Counted from the stretch's first letter, positions 9,136 to 18,572 are shown. The stretch is DNA of 64,000 nucleotides from an uncultured Bacteroidales bacterium (GCA_937885465.1 CAKZZM010000154.1:1-64000), one strand, 5' to 3'. The notes: a model not told the origin generated them from the sequence alone. Made by a program: numbers and translations.

Positions 9136-11250
9136 ATGAACAACAAGACTGAAAACTTAAACAAGTACGCTATTAATCTTAATGAGCGTGCACGCAGCGG
9201 CAAGTTAGACCCTGTTATAGGTCGTGATGAAGAGATACGCCGTGTCCTTCAGATACTCAGCCGCCGCACGAAGAACAACCCTATTTTAATAGGTGAGCCG
9301 GGCGTGGGTAAGACTGCAATAGCAGAGGGACTCGCCCATCGTATAGTGAGAGGTGATGTGCCTGAGAATTTGAAGCAGAAGCAGATCTTCTCGCTTGATA
9401 TGGGTGCGCTGATTGCCGGTGCTAAGTATCAAGGTGAGTTTGAGGAGCGTCTGAAGGGTGTTATTACCGAAGTGACGGAGGCTGCCGGAGAGATAATCTT
9501 GTTTATTGATGAGATACATACTCTTGTCGGTGCCGGTCAGACGAGTGGTGCGATGGATGCCGCCAATATTTTGAAACCTGCCCTTGCTCGAGGCAACCTA
9601 CGCGCTATCGGTGCTACAACATTGCAAGAGTATCAGAAATATTTCGAGAAGGATAAGGCATTAGAAAGGCGTTTCCAAACGGTGATGATTGACGAGCCTG
9701 ACGAGGCGGCAACAATAAGTATCCTTCGTGGTCTGAAAGAGCGTTATGAGAACCACCACCATGTGCGTATTAAGGATAATGCCTTAATAGCGGCGGCGGA
9801 ACTGTCAACCCGTTATATATCCGACCGCTTCTTGCCGGATAAGGCGATTGACCTCGTCGATGAGGCCGCAGCGAAGATGCGTCTTGAGGTTGACTCCGTG
9901 CCGGAAGAATTAGATAATCTTGAAAGGCAGATTAAGCAGTTAGAGATAGAGCGCGAAGCAATACGCCGTGAGGGTGATAAGGAGAAACTGACCGCCCTTG
10001 GTAATCAACTCGCAGACCTTAAGCAACAGGCTGATACTATGCGAGCAAGGTGGCAGAAGGAGAAGGGGTATATTGCTACTATTCAGGACGAGAAAGTGCG
10101 CATGGAGCAACTAAAGCACGAGGCTGAGGTGGCAGAGCGCGAGAGTGATTATGGCAAGGTGGCAGAAATCAGATATAGCCGACTGAAAGAGTGCGAGGAG
10201 AAGATACAGCATGCGCAGGATGCACTGCATCAACTCGGAGGCGAGAGCCTGATAAAAGAGGAGGTGGATGCAGACGACATCGCCGAAGTGGTGAGCCGCT
10301 GGACAGGTATCCCCGTGCAGAAGATGCAGCAATCTGAAAGAGACAAACTGCTGCATCTGGAGGAAGAGTTGCATAAGCGCGTTATAGGTCAAGACGAGGC
10401 TATACAGGCGGTAAGTGATGCTATCCGCCGTAGTCGTGCCGGTCTGCAAGACCCGAAGCGACCGATAGGCTCGTTTATCTTCCTCGGTACAACGGGGGTA
10501 GGAAAGACCGAACTCGCCAAAGCCCTTGCCGATTATCTCTTCGACGACGAGAATATGATCACCCGTATTGATATGTCAGAATATCAGGAGAAGTTTAGTG
10601 CTACACGACTTATCGGTGCCCCTCCGGGATATGTGGGCTACGACGAGGGTGGACAACTGACGGAAGCAATCAGGCATAAACCCTATTCTGTGGTCCTTTT
10701 CGATGAGATAGAGAAGGCGCACCCCGATGTCTTCAATGTGCTGCTGCAAGTGCTTGACGATGGCAGATTGACTGATAATAAGGGCAGGACTGTCAATTTC
10801 AAGAATACGCTTATTATCCTTACGAGTAACCTCGGCAGCCAGTTGATAAGAGAGAATATGGAGAAAGGAGTGAGTCTTGATACAACCCGCGAGCAAGTGA
10901 TGGAGATGCTAAGGCAAACCGTTCGTCCGGAGTTCCTTAATCGTATCGACGAAACGATACTCTTCACGCCTCTCGATGAAGGGCAGATACGCGATATCGT
11001 CAGTCTGCAGGTCGGCTCGATACATAAGATGCTGATGGAGCAGGATATAGACCTCCGTTTCACTGACGATGCTATCCGATATATAGCCAAAGAGGGATAT
11101 GACCCGCAGTTTGGGGCGCGACCCGTTAAACGAGCGTTGCAAAGACTTGTGCTTAACGAACTCTCAAAGCAGATAATCGCAGGAAAGGTGAGTGTGAACC
11201 GACCGGTTATCGTTGACCTGAAAGAGGGAGAGTTGCACTTTGAAAATTAA
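9136..11250 (+). CDS. clpB: ClpB-type disaggregase lacking the N-terminal domain
   Basis: This 704-residue Hsp100 ATPase threads aggregated proteins together with DnaK. Visible domains are NBD1 with Walker A GEPGVGKT (53-60) and Walker B LFIDEIHTL (~121-129), a coiled-coil middle domain (~250-380), and NBD2 with GTTGVGKT (451-458), pore loop GAPPGYVGYDEGG and Walker B VVLFDEIEKAH (~517-527). The protein starts at NLNKYAINLNERARSGKLDP, which in full-length ClpB (~860 residues) is the linker after the ~145-residue substrate-binding N domain. No coding sequence for that domain exists upstream, so the gene naturally encodes only the short ClpB form. That form is made in E. coli by internal initiation. 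dnaK lies 3 kb downstream. Confidence 0.93.
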   Translation: MNNKTENLNKYAINLNERARSGKLDPVIGRDEEIRRVLQILSRRTKNNPILIGEPGVGKTAIAEGLAHRIVRGDVPENLKQKQIFSLDMGALIAGAKYQGEFEERLKGVITEVTEAAGEIILFIDEIHTLVGAGQTSGAMDAANILKPALARGNLRAIGATTLQEYQKYFEKDKALERRFQTVMIDEPDEAATISILRGLKERYENHHHVRIKDNALIAAAELSTRYISDRFLPDKAIDLVDEAAAKMRLEVDSVPEELDNLERQIKQLEIEREAIRREGDKEKLTALGNQLADLKQQADTMRARWQKEKGYIATIQDEKVRMEQLKHEAEVAERESDYGKVAEIRYSRLKECEEKIQHAQDALHQLGGESLIKEEVDADDIAEVVSRWTGIPVQKMQQSERDKLLHLEEELHKRVIGQDEAIQAVSDAIRRSRAGLQDPKRPIGSFIFLGTTGVGKTELAKALADYLFDDENMITRIDMSEYQEKFSATRLIGAPPGYVGYDEGGQLTEAIRHKPYSVVLFDEIEKAHPDVFNVLLQVLDDGRLTDNKGRTVNFKNTLIILTSNLGSQLIRENMEKGVSLDTTREQVMEMLRQTVRPEFLNRIDETILFTPLDEGQIRDIVSLQVGSIHKMLMEQDIDLRFTDDAIRYIAKEGYDPQFGARPVKRALQRLVLNELSKQIIAGKVSVNRPVIVDLKEGELHFEN

Positions 11251-11264
11251 CCTCCAAGCAGAAA

Positions 11265-11394
11265 AGTGGAGAACGTCTCCGAACGTTCTTATAAGTGGAG
11301 AACGTCTCCGAACGTTCTTATAAGTGGAGAACGTCTTCGAACGTTCTCCACTTTTTTACTTCTTTGAGAGACGGTCGAAAAGACCGTCTCTACC
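11265..11394. repeat. Three tandem family A elements plus one family C element
   Basis: Family A copies at 11265-11288, 11294-11317 and 11323-11351 are spaced 29 bases apart. The third is a complete palindrome bounded by GTGGAGAAC and GTTCTCCAC. Family C follows at 11366-11394 (GAGACGGTCGAAAAGACCG...). The array starts 15 bases after the clpB stop and fills most of the gap to the next gene. Confidence 0.9.
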
Positions 11395-11427
11395 GTCTGC
11401 CCGCACTTTTCACTTTTCACTTTTTAA

Positions 11428-11459
11428 TTTGCGTATGTAAAATAAAAGCAGTATCTTTG
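11428..11459 (+). promoter_or_regulatory. Bacteroidota promoter of the LytM/LysM gene
   Basis: TTTG, 20 bases, then TATCTTTG matches the phylum consensus perfectly. It lies 28 bases before the ATG at 11488. Confidence 0.8.
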
Positions 11460-11487
11460 CACTTTGACTCAGAAATAAGGCACTGCT

Positions 11488-12432
11488 ATGAAGCGATTAT
11501 ATTTTTTGGTATTATTATCTGTTCTTCTTTGTTTTTCCACTGCTTTTGCTCAGAATTCCGAGAGCGTATCTTCGCTTGAAGGATTTCGTTTTGAGGTTAT
11601 AGGCGACACCCTCTTCGTCATTTCTGAAGAGGGGACGGTTATGCCTCACCACTGCGTTTTTAAGCAGACAGACCGTGAGAATATCTACCGCCGCATCTAT
11701 CACGACGAGACGGATGATTTGATGGAAGATCATCCGGCTAATGATATCTATTTGAGTATCTGGACTCGCGAGCGTGTCAATCCGTACAAGCAATCGGTTG
11801 ACTCTCTGAAAGATAGTATCTTGATAGACCTTCGCGGGTTTACCTTACCTCACCCGGGCTATATAACTTCTAAGTTCGGACCTCGACGCTATCGCTACCA
11901 TTATGGTACCGACCTTAAGTTGCAAACGGGGGACTCTGTTCGTTGTGCTTTTGACGGGCAAGTGCGTATAGTAGGTTGGGACCCGCGCGGCTACGGACAT
12001 TATGTTGTGGTGCGCCACGATAATGGTTTAGAAACGGTATATGGTCACTTATCCGCCCCGTTAGTTGATGAAAATATGCGTATCTATTCAGGGGAAGTGG
12101 TAGGATTAGGAGGTAATACGGGACGTTCTACAGGTTCGCATCTGCATTTTGAGTTCCGCTATCTCGGTAATGCTTTCAATACCGAAAAAATCATTAATTA
12201 TGAAACGGGTCAGTTGCGTGACTCAACTTATCTCATCACTAAGGACGGCACCTTCGAGCACCGCAAGGCTGTCAAGCAACTGGGGAACGCTAAGTATCAC
12301 ACTATTCGTCAGGGCGATACACTTTCAGGTATAGCAAAACGCTACGGCACCTCTGTTCGTGCTTTATGTAATCTGAACGGCATAAAAGAAACAAAAGTGC
12401 TGCAAATAGGGAAGAAGATAAGAGTTAGATGA
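11488..12432 (+). CDS. M23 (LytM) peptidoglycan endopeptidase with C-terminal LysM
   Basis: This 314-residue secreted protein has a signal peptide (LYFLVLLSVLLCFSTAFA). The M23 domain covers about residues 118-235 with the zinc ligands HYGTD (His138, Asp142) and SHLHFEF (His218, His220), so the enzyme should be catalytically competent on cell-wall peptide cross-bridges. A LysM domain (YHTIRQGDTLSGIAKRYG onwards, ~270-314) binds glycan strands. The order of catalytic domain first and LysM last is common in Bacteroidales. The U32 gene starts 16 bases downstream, so the two are likely co-transcribed. Confidence 0.9.
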   Translation: MKRLYFLVLLSVLLCFSTAFAQNSESVSSLEGFRFEVIGDTLFVISEEGTVMPHHCVFKQTDRENIYRRIYHDETDDLMEDHPANDIYLSIWTRERVNPYKQSVDSLKDSILIDLRGFTLPHPGYITSKFGPRRYRYHYGTDLKLQTGDSVRCAFDGQVRIVGWDPRGYGHYVVVRHDNGLETVYGHLSAPLVDENMRIYSGEVVGLGGNTGRSTGSHLHFEFRYLGNAFNTEKIINYETGQLRDSTYLITKDGTFEHRKAVKQLGNAKYHTIRQGDTLSGIAKRYGTSVRALCNLNGIKETKVLQIGKKIRVR

Positions 12433-12448
12433 AAGGTGGATTGTGTAA

Positions 12449-13723
12449 ATGGTAAATGAACAAGTGGTAAATATAATGGCTCCTGTGGGGAGTTGGGAGA
12501 GTTTAGCAGCGGCTTTGAATGCCGGTGCTAATTCTGTTTATTTCGGGATAGAAAAGCTGAATATGCGTGCGAGGAGTACACTCAACTTCACCACCGCAGA
12601 CCTTCACGAGATAGTGCGCCGCTGCAAGGAGAGGGGGGTGCAAACTTACCTGACGCTTAATACTGTCGTCTATCCTGAAGATATGCAACTGATGCGCGAG
12701 ATAGTGGATAATGCCAAGGAGGCGGGCGTGGATGCTATCATAGCCTCTGATATTGCGGCTATGCAATATGCGGTAAGTAAGGATGTGGAGGTGCATCTGT
12801 CAACGCAACTGAATATAAGCAATACTGAGGCTTTGCGCTTCTATGCTCAGTTTGCTGATGTCGTTGTGTTAGCAAGGGAACTGAATCTTGAGCAGGTGGC
12901 TGCTATACATAAAGATATAGTAGAGCAGAATATCCGCGGGCGACACGGCGAACTCGTTAAGTTAGAGATGTTCTGCCACGGCGCACTCTGTATGGCGGTC
13001 AGCGGTAAGTGCTATATGTCGCTGCATGAGAATAATACCTCTGCCAATCGCGGCTCGTGTGTGCAGATATGCCGCCGAGCATATACGGTGCGAGATAAAG
13101 AAACGGGAGATGAACTGACTATTGACAACCAGTATATTATGTCGCCTAAGGACTTGAAGACCATTCATTTCCTTAATAAGATATTAGATGCGGGTGTTTC
13201 TGTTCTGAAGATTGAGGGGCGTGCCCGCGGACCTGAGTATGTCAAGACCGTTGTTGAGTGTTACAAAGAGGCTGTGGAGGTATATTATTCTCCACGCGGG
13301 GTTGATATCAATGCCCGCATTGCCGATTGGGATTCGCGACTTGCTCGAGTCTTCAATCGAGGGTGGTGGAACGGCTATTATCTCGGGCAACGACTCGGTG
13401 AGTGGACACACGAATACGGCTCGCAGGCGACTGTCAAGAAAGTGTATGCAGGAAAGGTAACCAATTATTTCAGGCAAGCAGGAGTGGCTGAGGTTCATGT
13501 GGAGGCGTGTGCTATACCCAAAGACGCAGAACTGCTCTTCACGGGTGAGACGACAGGGGCATACGAGATGAAACTGAGTGATGCGCGTATCTTTGCGCCA
13601 TTCTCCGATGGCAGACCTTCTAATATACCTATCGATAAACAGCAGGCGGATAAGGGTGACTATCTCTCTTTCAAAACAGCTTCCCCCGTCAGGCGAGGCG
13701 ATAAAGTATTCCTACTAAGGTGA
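12449..13723 (+). CDS. U32-family protein (TrhP/YegQ-like RNA hydroxylation enzyme)
   Basis: The protein has 424 residues with the U32 core APVGSWESLAAALNAGANSV near the start and the cysteine cluster MFCHGALC, SGKCYM and RGSCVQICRR at about residues 170-212. Family members were once called collagenases, but the characterised ones (TrhP, RlhA, UbiU/V) use these cysteines for an iron-sulfur cluster and act in tRNA, rRNA or quinone hydroxylation. Length and order are closest to TrhP (YegQ, 453 residues). A second, longer U32 gene lies at 50853-52832. The stop codon TGA shares its last base with a family A element. Confidence 0.82.
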   Translation: MVNEQVVNIMAPVGSWESLAAALNAGANSVYFGIEKLNMRARSTLNFTTADLHEIVRRCKERGVQTYLTLNTVVYPEDMQLMREIVDNAKEAGVDAIIASDIAAMQYAVSKDVEVHLSTQLNISNTEALRFYAQFADVVVLARELNLEQVAAIHKDIVEQNIRGRHGELVKLEMFCHGALCMAVSGKCYMSLHENNTSANRGSCVQICRRAYTVRDKETGDELTIDNQYIMSPKDLKTIHFLNKILDAGVSVLKIEGRARGPEYVKTVVECYKEAVEVYYSPRGVDINARIADWDSRLARVFNRGWWNGYYLGQRLGEWTHEYGSQATVKKVYAGKVTNYFRQAGVAEVHVEACAIPKDAELLFTGETTGAYEMKLSDARIFAPFSDGRPSNIPIDKQQADKGDYLSFKTASPVRRGDKVFLLR

Positions 13724-13873
13724 GTGGAGAACGCCTCCGAGCGTTCTGAATAGTGTTAGTAGCGAGGCACTCCTGTGCCTCGTATGAAGCACAGGAGTGC
13801 TTCACTACTAGTGGAGAACGCCTCCGAGCGTTCATATCTCTCGTCTTTATAAAGTCGGCATTTAATGCCGACA
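13723..13873. repeat. Composite repeat cassette A-E-A-B
   Basis: The order is family A (GCCTCCGAGCGTTC variant, 13723-13746), a 52-bp family E palindrome (13758-13809, arms around GAGGCACTCC and GGAGTGCTTC), a second family A (13810-13833) and family B (about 13838-13873, with GTCGGCATTTAATGCCGAC). The first element overlaps the U32 stop codon. Confidence 0.9.
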
Positions 13874-13875
13874 TA

Positions 13876-13910
13876 CAAAGACTGCCGAATTCCACATTCG
13901 GCAGTCTTTG
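13876..13910. terminator. Intrinsic terminator between convergent U32 and dnaK
   Basis: A perfect 15-bp stem (CAAAGACTGCCGAAT with ATTCGGCAGTCTTTG) has a 5-nt loop, followed by a T-rich stretch. It lies between genes that converge on it. Confidence 0.8.
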
Positions 13911-13975
13911 TCTTTGTTCCTTTTTCTACTTTCGAACGTAGTACCTTCGTACATCGTCCTTCGTCCATTGTCACT

Positions 13976-15910
13976 TTACTTGACTTCTTCAAAGTCAACA
14001 TCGGTTACATCACCTTTGTCGTTGCCGGCTGTGCCGTTGTTGCCGCTTTGCTGTCCGGCGTTAGTGAAGTCTGCGCCACCGGGGAATCCGGATCCTTGTG
14101 CGCCGCCTGCTGCCGCATACATCTCTGCACTGGCTGCTTGGAAGGCTGCGGTGAGGGTACCCATTGCCGTCTCACATGCATCAGCATCTTTCTTCTCGTA
14201 AGCCGCTTTCAGATCTTTGAGAGCGTTCTCAATAGGTGCTTTCTTGTCGGCGGGAATCTTATCCCCGAACTCCTGCATCTGCTTCTCGGTCTGGAAGATA
14301 AGCGAGTCTGCTTTGTTGAGCTTATCAACACGCTCTCTCTCGCGTTTGTCGGCCTCTGCATTGGCCTCTGCCTCGGCTTTCATGCGCTTAATCTCTTCGT
14401 CTGACAGTCCGCTTGATGCTTCAATGCGGATCTTGGCATCTTTGCCCGTAGCCTTATCTTTGGCACTTACATTGAGGATACCGTTTGCGTCAATATCGAA
14501 TGTCACCTCGATCTGCGGTTCGCCGCGGCGTGCCGGCATGATACCGTCTAAGTGGAAACGACCGAGCAGTTTGTTCTGCGCTGCCATAGGTCTCTCGCCT
14601 TGATAAATGACGATTTCTACTGACGGTTGATTATCAACGGCGGTGGTGAAGGTCTCTGCTTTCTTCGTCGGAATAGTAGTGTTTGCCTCAATCATCTTCG
14701 TCATCACACCACCCATCGTCTCTATACCGAGGGAGAGAGGAGTGACATCGAGAAGAAGGACATCCTTAACATCGCCCGTCAATACACCACCTTGTATGGC
14801 TGCGCCTACTGCTACTACCTCGTCGGGATTAACACCTTTCGACGGAGCCTTGCCGAAGAACTTCTCAACAGCCTGTTGGATAGCCGGAATACGGGTTGAA
14901 CCGCCAACGAGGATAACTTCATTAATATCGCTTGTTGATAGACCGGCGTGCTGCAGTGCCGAACGGCAAGGAGCGATAGTACGCTGGATGAGATCGTCAA
15001 TCAGTTGCTCGAATTTAGCGCGAGTGAGTGTCTTAACAAGGTGCTGAGGTACACCGTTTACCGGCATGATATAAGGCAGATTGATCTCGGTAGTGGTAGT
15101 GTTCGAAAGTTCGATCTTAGCCTTCTCTGCAGCCTCTTTCAAGCGTTGCATCGCCATCGGGTCCTTAGAGAGGTCGGCACCACCGTTCTCTTGTCTGAAC
15201 TCGCTTATGAGCCACTCGATAATACGATGATCGAAGTCGTCACCGCCGAGGTGTGTGTCACCATCTGTTGCCTTTACCTCGAATACTCCGTCGCCTAACT
15301 CAAGTACGCTGACATCGTGGGTGCCGCCACCGCAGTCGAACACTACTATCTTCATGTCTTTATTCGACTTGTCAAGACCGTATGCCAACGCTGCTGCTGT
15401 AGGCTCATTAACGATACGGCGTACATTAAGACCTGCTATCTCGCCTGCCTCTTTTGTGGCCTGACGTTGTGAGTCGTTGAAGTAAGCAGGAACGGTGATA
15501 ACCGCATCCGTCACTTCCTGCCCGAGATAGTCCTCTGCCGTCTTCTTCATCTTTTGCAAAATGATGGCAGATATCTCTTGCGGGGTGTAGAGACGACCAT
15601 CAATATCAACACGCGGAGTGTTATTGTCACCACGAACAACCTTATAAGGCACGCGAGAAATCTCCGAGGAGAGACGGTCGTAGGTCTCACCCATAAAACG
15701 CTTGATACTATAAACAGTCTTTGTCGGATTGGTGATTGCCTGACGCTTTGCAGGGTCTCCCACTTTCCTTTCACCACCATCTACAAAACCGATAACCGAA
15801 GGGGTGGTTCGTTTGCCTTCACTGTTAGCGATAACCACGGGCTCATTGCCCTCCATAACTGCGACGCAGGAATTAGTAGTTCCTAAGTCAATTCCAATAA
15901 TCTTACTCAT
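13976..15910 (-). CDS. dnaK: Chaperone DnaK (Hsp70)
   Basis: The protein has 644 residues. The ATPase domain begins KIIGIDLGTTNSCVAVMEG and carries NEPTAAALAYG and VFDCGGGTHDVSVLELGDG. The linker DVLLLDVTPLSLGIETMGG and the substrate-binding domain follow, then a helical lid and the Gly/Asn-rich tail ending DVTDVDFEEVK. Length and motifs are complete, with no repeat insertion. It refolds proteins with DnaJ/GrpE (not in the window) and hands aggregates to ClpB nearby. It stands alone on the minus strand, with only repeats and a weak promoter candidate upstream (TTG-N19-TACGATTTG, about 16018-16048 read on the minus strand). Confidence 0.98.
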   Translation of the reverse strand: MSKIIGIDLGTTNSCVAVMEGNEPVVIANSEGKRTTPSVIGFVDGGERKVGDPAKRQAITNPTKTVYSIKRFMGETYDRLSSEISRVPYKVVRGDNNTPRVDIDGRLYTPQEISAIILQKMKKTAEDYLGQEVTDAVITVPAYFNDSQRQATKEAGEIAGLNVRRIVNEPTAAALAYGLDKSNKDMKIVVFDCGGGTHDVSVLELGDGVFEVKATDGDTHLGGDDFDHRIIEWLISEFRQENGGADLSKDPMAMQRLKEAAEKAKIELSNTTTTEINLPYIMPVNGVPQHLVKTLTRAKFEQLIDDLIQRTIAPCRSALQHAGLSTSDINEVILVGGSTRIPAIQQAVEKFFGKAPSKGVNPDEVVAVGAAIQGGVLTGDVKDVLLLDVTPLSLGIETMGGVMTKMIEANTTIPTKKAETFTTAVDNQPSVEIVIYQGERPMAAQNKLLGRFHLDGIMPARRGEPQIEVTFDIDANGILNVSAKDKATGKDAKIRIEASSGLSDEEIKRMKAEAEANAEADKRERERVDKLNKADSLIFQTEKQMQEFGDKIPADKKAPIENALKDLKAAYEKKDADACETAMGTLTAAFQAASAEMYAAAGGAQGSGFPGGADFTNAGQQSGNNGTAGNDKGDVTDVDFEEVK

Positions 15911-15944
15911 ATTCTTTTGTTTTTTTTATTTCGTTAAACTTTCC

Positions 15945-15992
15945 GTAGCGTAAGCGCTACTTTGTACTTTGTACTTAGTCACTTGGTACTTA
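15945..15992. repeat. Family G palindrome followed by family F
   Basis: GTAGCGTAAGCGCTAC at 15945-15960 is followed by the GTACTTTGTACTTAGTCACTTG-like family F in the dnaK leader. Confidence 0.8.
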
Positions 15993-16083
15993 GTTGTAGC
16001 TTTGCACCACAAATACTCAAATCGTATGCCAAACAAACGGCACAGCAATTTTTCTGCCATTTTGTCAGTTTAGTGGTAATAAA

Positions 16084-16295
16084 GGTAGAGACGGTGTTCT
16101 TCACCGTCTCTCAATAGTGGAGAACGTCTCCGAACGTTTCTATTTCTCGTTTTTATAAAGTCGGCATTTAATGCCGACATTAGGAGTGGAGAACGTCTCC
16201 GAACGTTCAGACTTATTGAAACAGCGTTTAAACGGCATTTAAACGGCGTTGAAAAGTCCTTAAAAAGAGAGACGGTCGAAATGACCGTCTCTACC
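16084..16295. repeat. Composite repeat cassette C-A-B-A-...-C
   Basis: Family C lies at 16084-16113, A at 16116-16140, B at 16145-16180, A at 16185-16208 and C (opposite orientation) at 16267-16295. Between them is a short run with repeated TTTAAACGGC. The rest of 15993-16083 shows nothing recognisable. Confidence 0.9.
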
Positions 16296-16308
16296 ATCGA
16301 CTTCTGGC

Positions 16309-16452
16309 TTACATAGGCTCGACATCGTCTATCGTCGGATCAACGGAACCACCGAACTCAAGTGCTCCGCCGCGTACCGAACCAATGCAGATACTGCCAT
16401 CTGAATAGATGGGAAGAATATAGGTGTAAGGATTCTGATATTTCTTTTTCAT
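16309..16452 (-). CDS. Small hypothetical protein (47 residues)
   Basis: The frame begins ATG-AAA-AAG-AAA and encodes MKKKYQNPYTYILPIYSDG, then SICIGSVRGGALEFGG, ending DDVEPM. It starts 19 bases after the stop of the secreted protein at 16471-18546 on the same strand. Short proteins beginning MKKxYxxP are frequent next to surface-protein genes in Bacteroidales. I do not recognise a function. Support comes from the uninterrupted frame with normal codon use in a gap otherwise filled with repeats. Confidence 0.45.
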   Translation of the reverse strand: MKKKYQNPYTYILPIYSDGSICIGSVRGGALEFGGSVDPTIDDVEPM

Positions 16453-16470
16453 AGTGAAGCAAATTTGAGG

Positions 16471-18546
16471 TTATCTTATCTTGTTGCCTAAGGTATTGTA
16501 GTACGTACCATCGCGGACTATAATTATTTGTCCGTTCTCAATAGTCTTATAGGTGAGCGAGTTGTAGGTGTTCGTTTGTGGTTGTTCCGCAAATTCTATC
16601 TCTGTTGCTACTTGTGAGCCGTGCACTATTCTCGCCCGCTGTATCACCCCTGCAGATACATCGTGCACCACGAAGTATGCCCGCGTACCTTTTATATCGA
16701 TGTCGCCTGTCGGGAAGTAGAGTAAGTTGTTGGCACCGAGGAAGAGGTTGTTCTCGCCGGCAGGGATTGTGCCCTTAATGAATGAGCCGACGAAGTTGGC
16801 GTTGGTGCCGTTAGTTGTCAAATGAGAAGTACTCTTATATATTGTATGAGAGTTAAACAACGGATTGACAACATCCTGCGTCGGCTTAATCAGATACGGT
16901 CTGCCATACGTAGCAGCGGACAAATCGACGTTAGAGAAATTCAATGTCAGCACGCCGTCAGCTAATGTGGCGGATGACATCTCTAACAACTCGTAACCGG
17001 CACCGAAGATCGTTTCCAATTCAGCCGCTGTTACACCGTTGAATGGGAAGCAAACGGTGTTGTACATGCCGCCTTTGAAAGAACGTTTAAGCAGCGGTTT
17101 CATTGAAGCACCATTCTTTTCATTGATATAAGCCATATCGGTGGCTAATTCATCAATAATCAAAATGTTTGCAACTTGTGCAGACGAAAGTGCCGTCAGG
17201 TAACCATTAGAATAATTTTTCGGATTAGATAACTTCAATACGTAATCACCGGCACTCAAGAACCATTCGGGAGAGGTGATAACCTTATCACTTTGGTTAT
17301 ACTCGTATTGAGGAGTATAGGAGTGCAGTTCGTTGTCTTCGTTATCCAATACTTTGATAGTCAGGTTCGACCAGTTGGTGCTACTACAGGTTGCCGTAAA
17401 CGTATATACTCCGTCTTCTGCCACATGGATGTTCCATTTAGCCCACTCGTCGGAAATAGTTGAGAGGTGCCCTGCATCTGTGAAGTGAAGTTCACCTGTT
17501 TCTCTATATGCTCGTGAACTCAGTATAGCATCTGACAACGTTATCGTACCCGGAATATCAACCGAATTACCACATTCATAGGTGAGTGTGATGCTATTAA
17601 GTTTAACTTTGGAAAAAGCTGTCATATTCATAACTTTTAGCATATACTTACCGGCAGGAACATTTCTTAAATCCAAAGTGCCAAACGTATATGATGTCTC
17701 AGAAGAAGATCTGCTGCTTTCGGGAGCCGGTATATGAGCAACGATAGTGTTGCTTGCAACATCCACAAGCCAGAACTCAAATTTCCAACCATTGGTAGAA
17801 GTTACGTTTGTTGTTACATCATAAATAGCCGGGTTTGTTAGATTAATCGGGAAAGCAGCCCAACGTAATGTATCGTAGCGGTTATCGCGAAGTCCGAAAT
17901 CTACATACTCGCCAACTTCTCCCATACTCGGATGTGCGAATACATTGGTAGTTGTAAGTGTCGTGGTACCTGCTACTGTGGTATAGGAGCGAGTCTTATA
18001 CAAGAATCCATTTGCAGGGCTGAATGAATTTACGGCAGGCGAAGAACGATCCGGACAGAACCAAGCACCGCTATTGTAATGCATGGCAAAGCTGAACTTA
18101 CTGCCCAATGTTGTGATATATGTTGCGGGGAAGCCAATTTCAATTACTTTGTTGTCAGCAGAAATAGCTTTAGGAAAGCTTATCCAGCTTCCTCCGGAGC
18201 TAACTCCTGTAGTTGCTGTATACTCAATACCCATTGCTGAGAATCCCCAATACTCCGAAATGGTGTTTGTGGATTTGCTATAGTCTGCATCAATAAATGC
18301 AGTAGGGTATTGAGCCCATGTATTATCAAAATCGGTTGTGTTTTCCATCATGTATGCCAAAGCGTTTGTGCCAAGTTCTGCATCGGCTGCAGGTATGACT
18401 TTAAGCATAGGCCATGTGCCGGGTTCGCTTAACATAGGAACTTCAGCCCAATCGGATTTGTTGCCATCAATAGTGATAGTCGGACCTGTAGCAGTCGCGA
18501 GGATTGAAAGCAGTAATGCGGGAATAAGGAAGAATAGTTTTTTCAT
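16471..18546 (-). CDS. Large secreted protein with C-terminal sorting-like motif
   Basis: This 691-residue protein has a signal peptide (LFFLIPALLLSILATATG). The N-terminal region (TITIDGNKSDWAEVPML) resembles the 'IDGxxxDW' start of carbohydrate-binding CBM9-like domains. Beta-rich repeats follow in the middle. The end reads NGQIIIVRDGTYYNTLGNKI, a motif shared with four other proteins in this window and probably a sorting or anchoring signal. The catalytic role, if any, is unknown. A weak TAAATTTG -7 box at 18733-18740 (minus) would place repeats H/I/K in its leader. Confidence 0.6.
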   Translation of the reverse strand: MKKLFFLIPALLLSILATATGPTITIDGNKSDWAEVPMLSEPGTWPMLKVIPAADAELGTNALAYMMENTTDFDNTWAQYPTAFIDADYSKSTNTISEYWGFSAMGIEYTATTGVSSGGSWISFPKAISADNKVIEIGFPATYITTLGSKFSFAMHYNSGAWFCPDRSSPAVNSFSPANGFLYKTRSYTTVAGTTTLTTTNVFAHPSMGEVGEYVDFGLRDNRYDTLRWAAFPINLTNPAIYDVTTNVTSTNGWKFEFWLVDVASNTIVAHIPAPESSRSSSETSYTFGTLDLRNVPAGKYMLKVMNMTAFSKVKLNSITLTYECGNSVDIPGTITLSDAILSSRAYRETGELHFTDAGHLSTISDEWAKWNIHVAEDGVYTFTATCSSTNWSNLTIKVLDNEDNELHSYTPQYEYNQSDKVITSPEWFLSAGDYVLKLSNPKNYSNGYLTALSSAQVANILIIDELATDMAYINEKNGASMKPLLKRSFKGGMYNTVCFPFNGVTAAELETIFGAGYELLEMSSATLADGVLTLNFSNVDLSAATYGRPYLIKPTQDVVNPLFNSHTIYKSTSHLTTNGTNANFVGSFIKGTIPAGENNLFLGANNLLYFPTGDIDIKGTRAYFVVHDVSAGVIQRARIVHGSQVATEIEFAEQPQTNTYNSLTYKTIENGQIIIVRDGTYYNTLGNKIR

Positions 18547-18572
18547 CGTATTATGATTTTAAGCGTTTACTA

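Noticed and set aside
11265..11351. Three evenly spaced direct repeats that could look like a small CRISPR array
   Set aside because: The units are internally palindromic, spacers are only about 5 bases, and the same unit is scattered over the whole window and inside genes. No cas gene is present.
12449..13723. Annotation as collagenase or peptidase U32
   Set aside because: Characterised members with this cysteine cluster act in RNA or quinone hydroxylation. No protease motif is visible.
13758..13809. 52-bp palindrome as an attachment site or terminator
   Set aside because: The same palindrome recurs at 54446-54497 in a different context and has no integrase nearby. It is better explained as repeat family E.
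15993..16000. TAGCTTTG on the plus strand, a perfect -7 box
   Set aside because: No TTG at the proper distance and no plus-strand gene follows. It lies next to family F repeats whose GTACTTTG-type sequence easily mimics such boxes.
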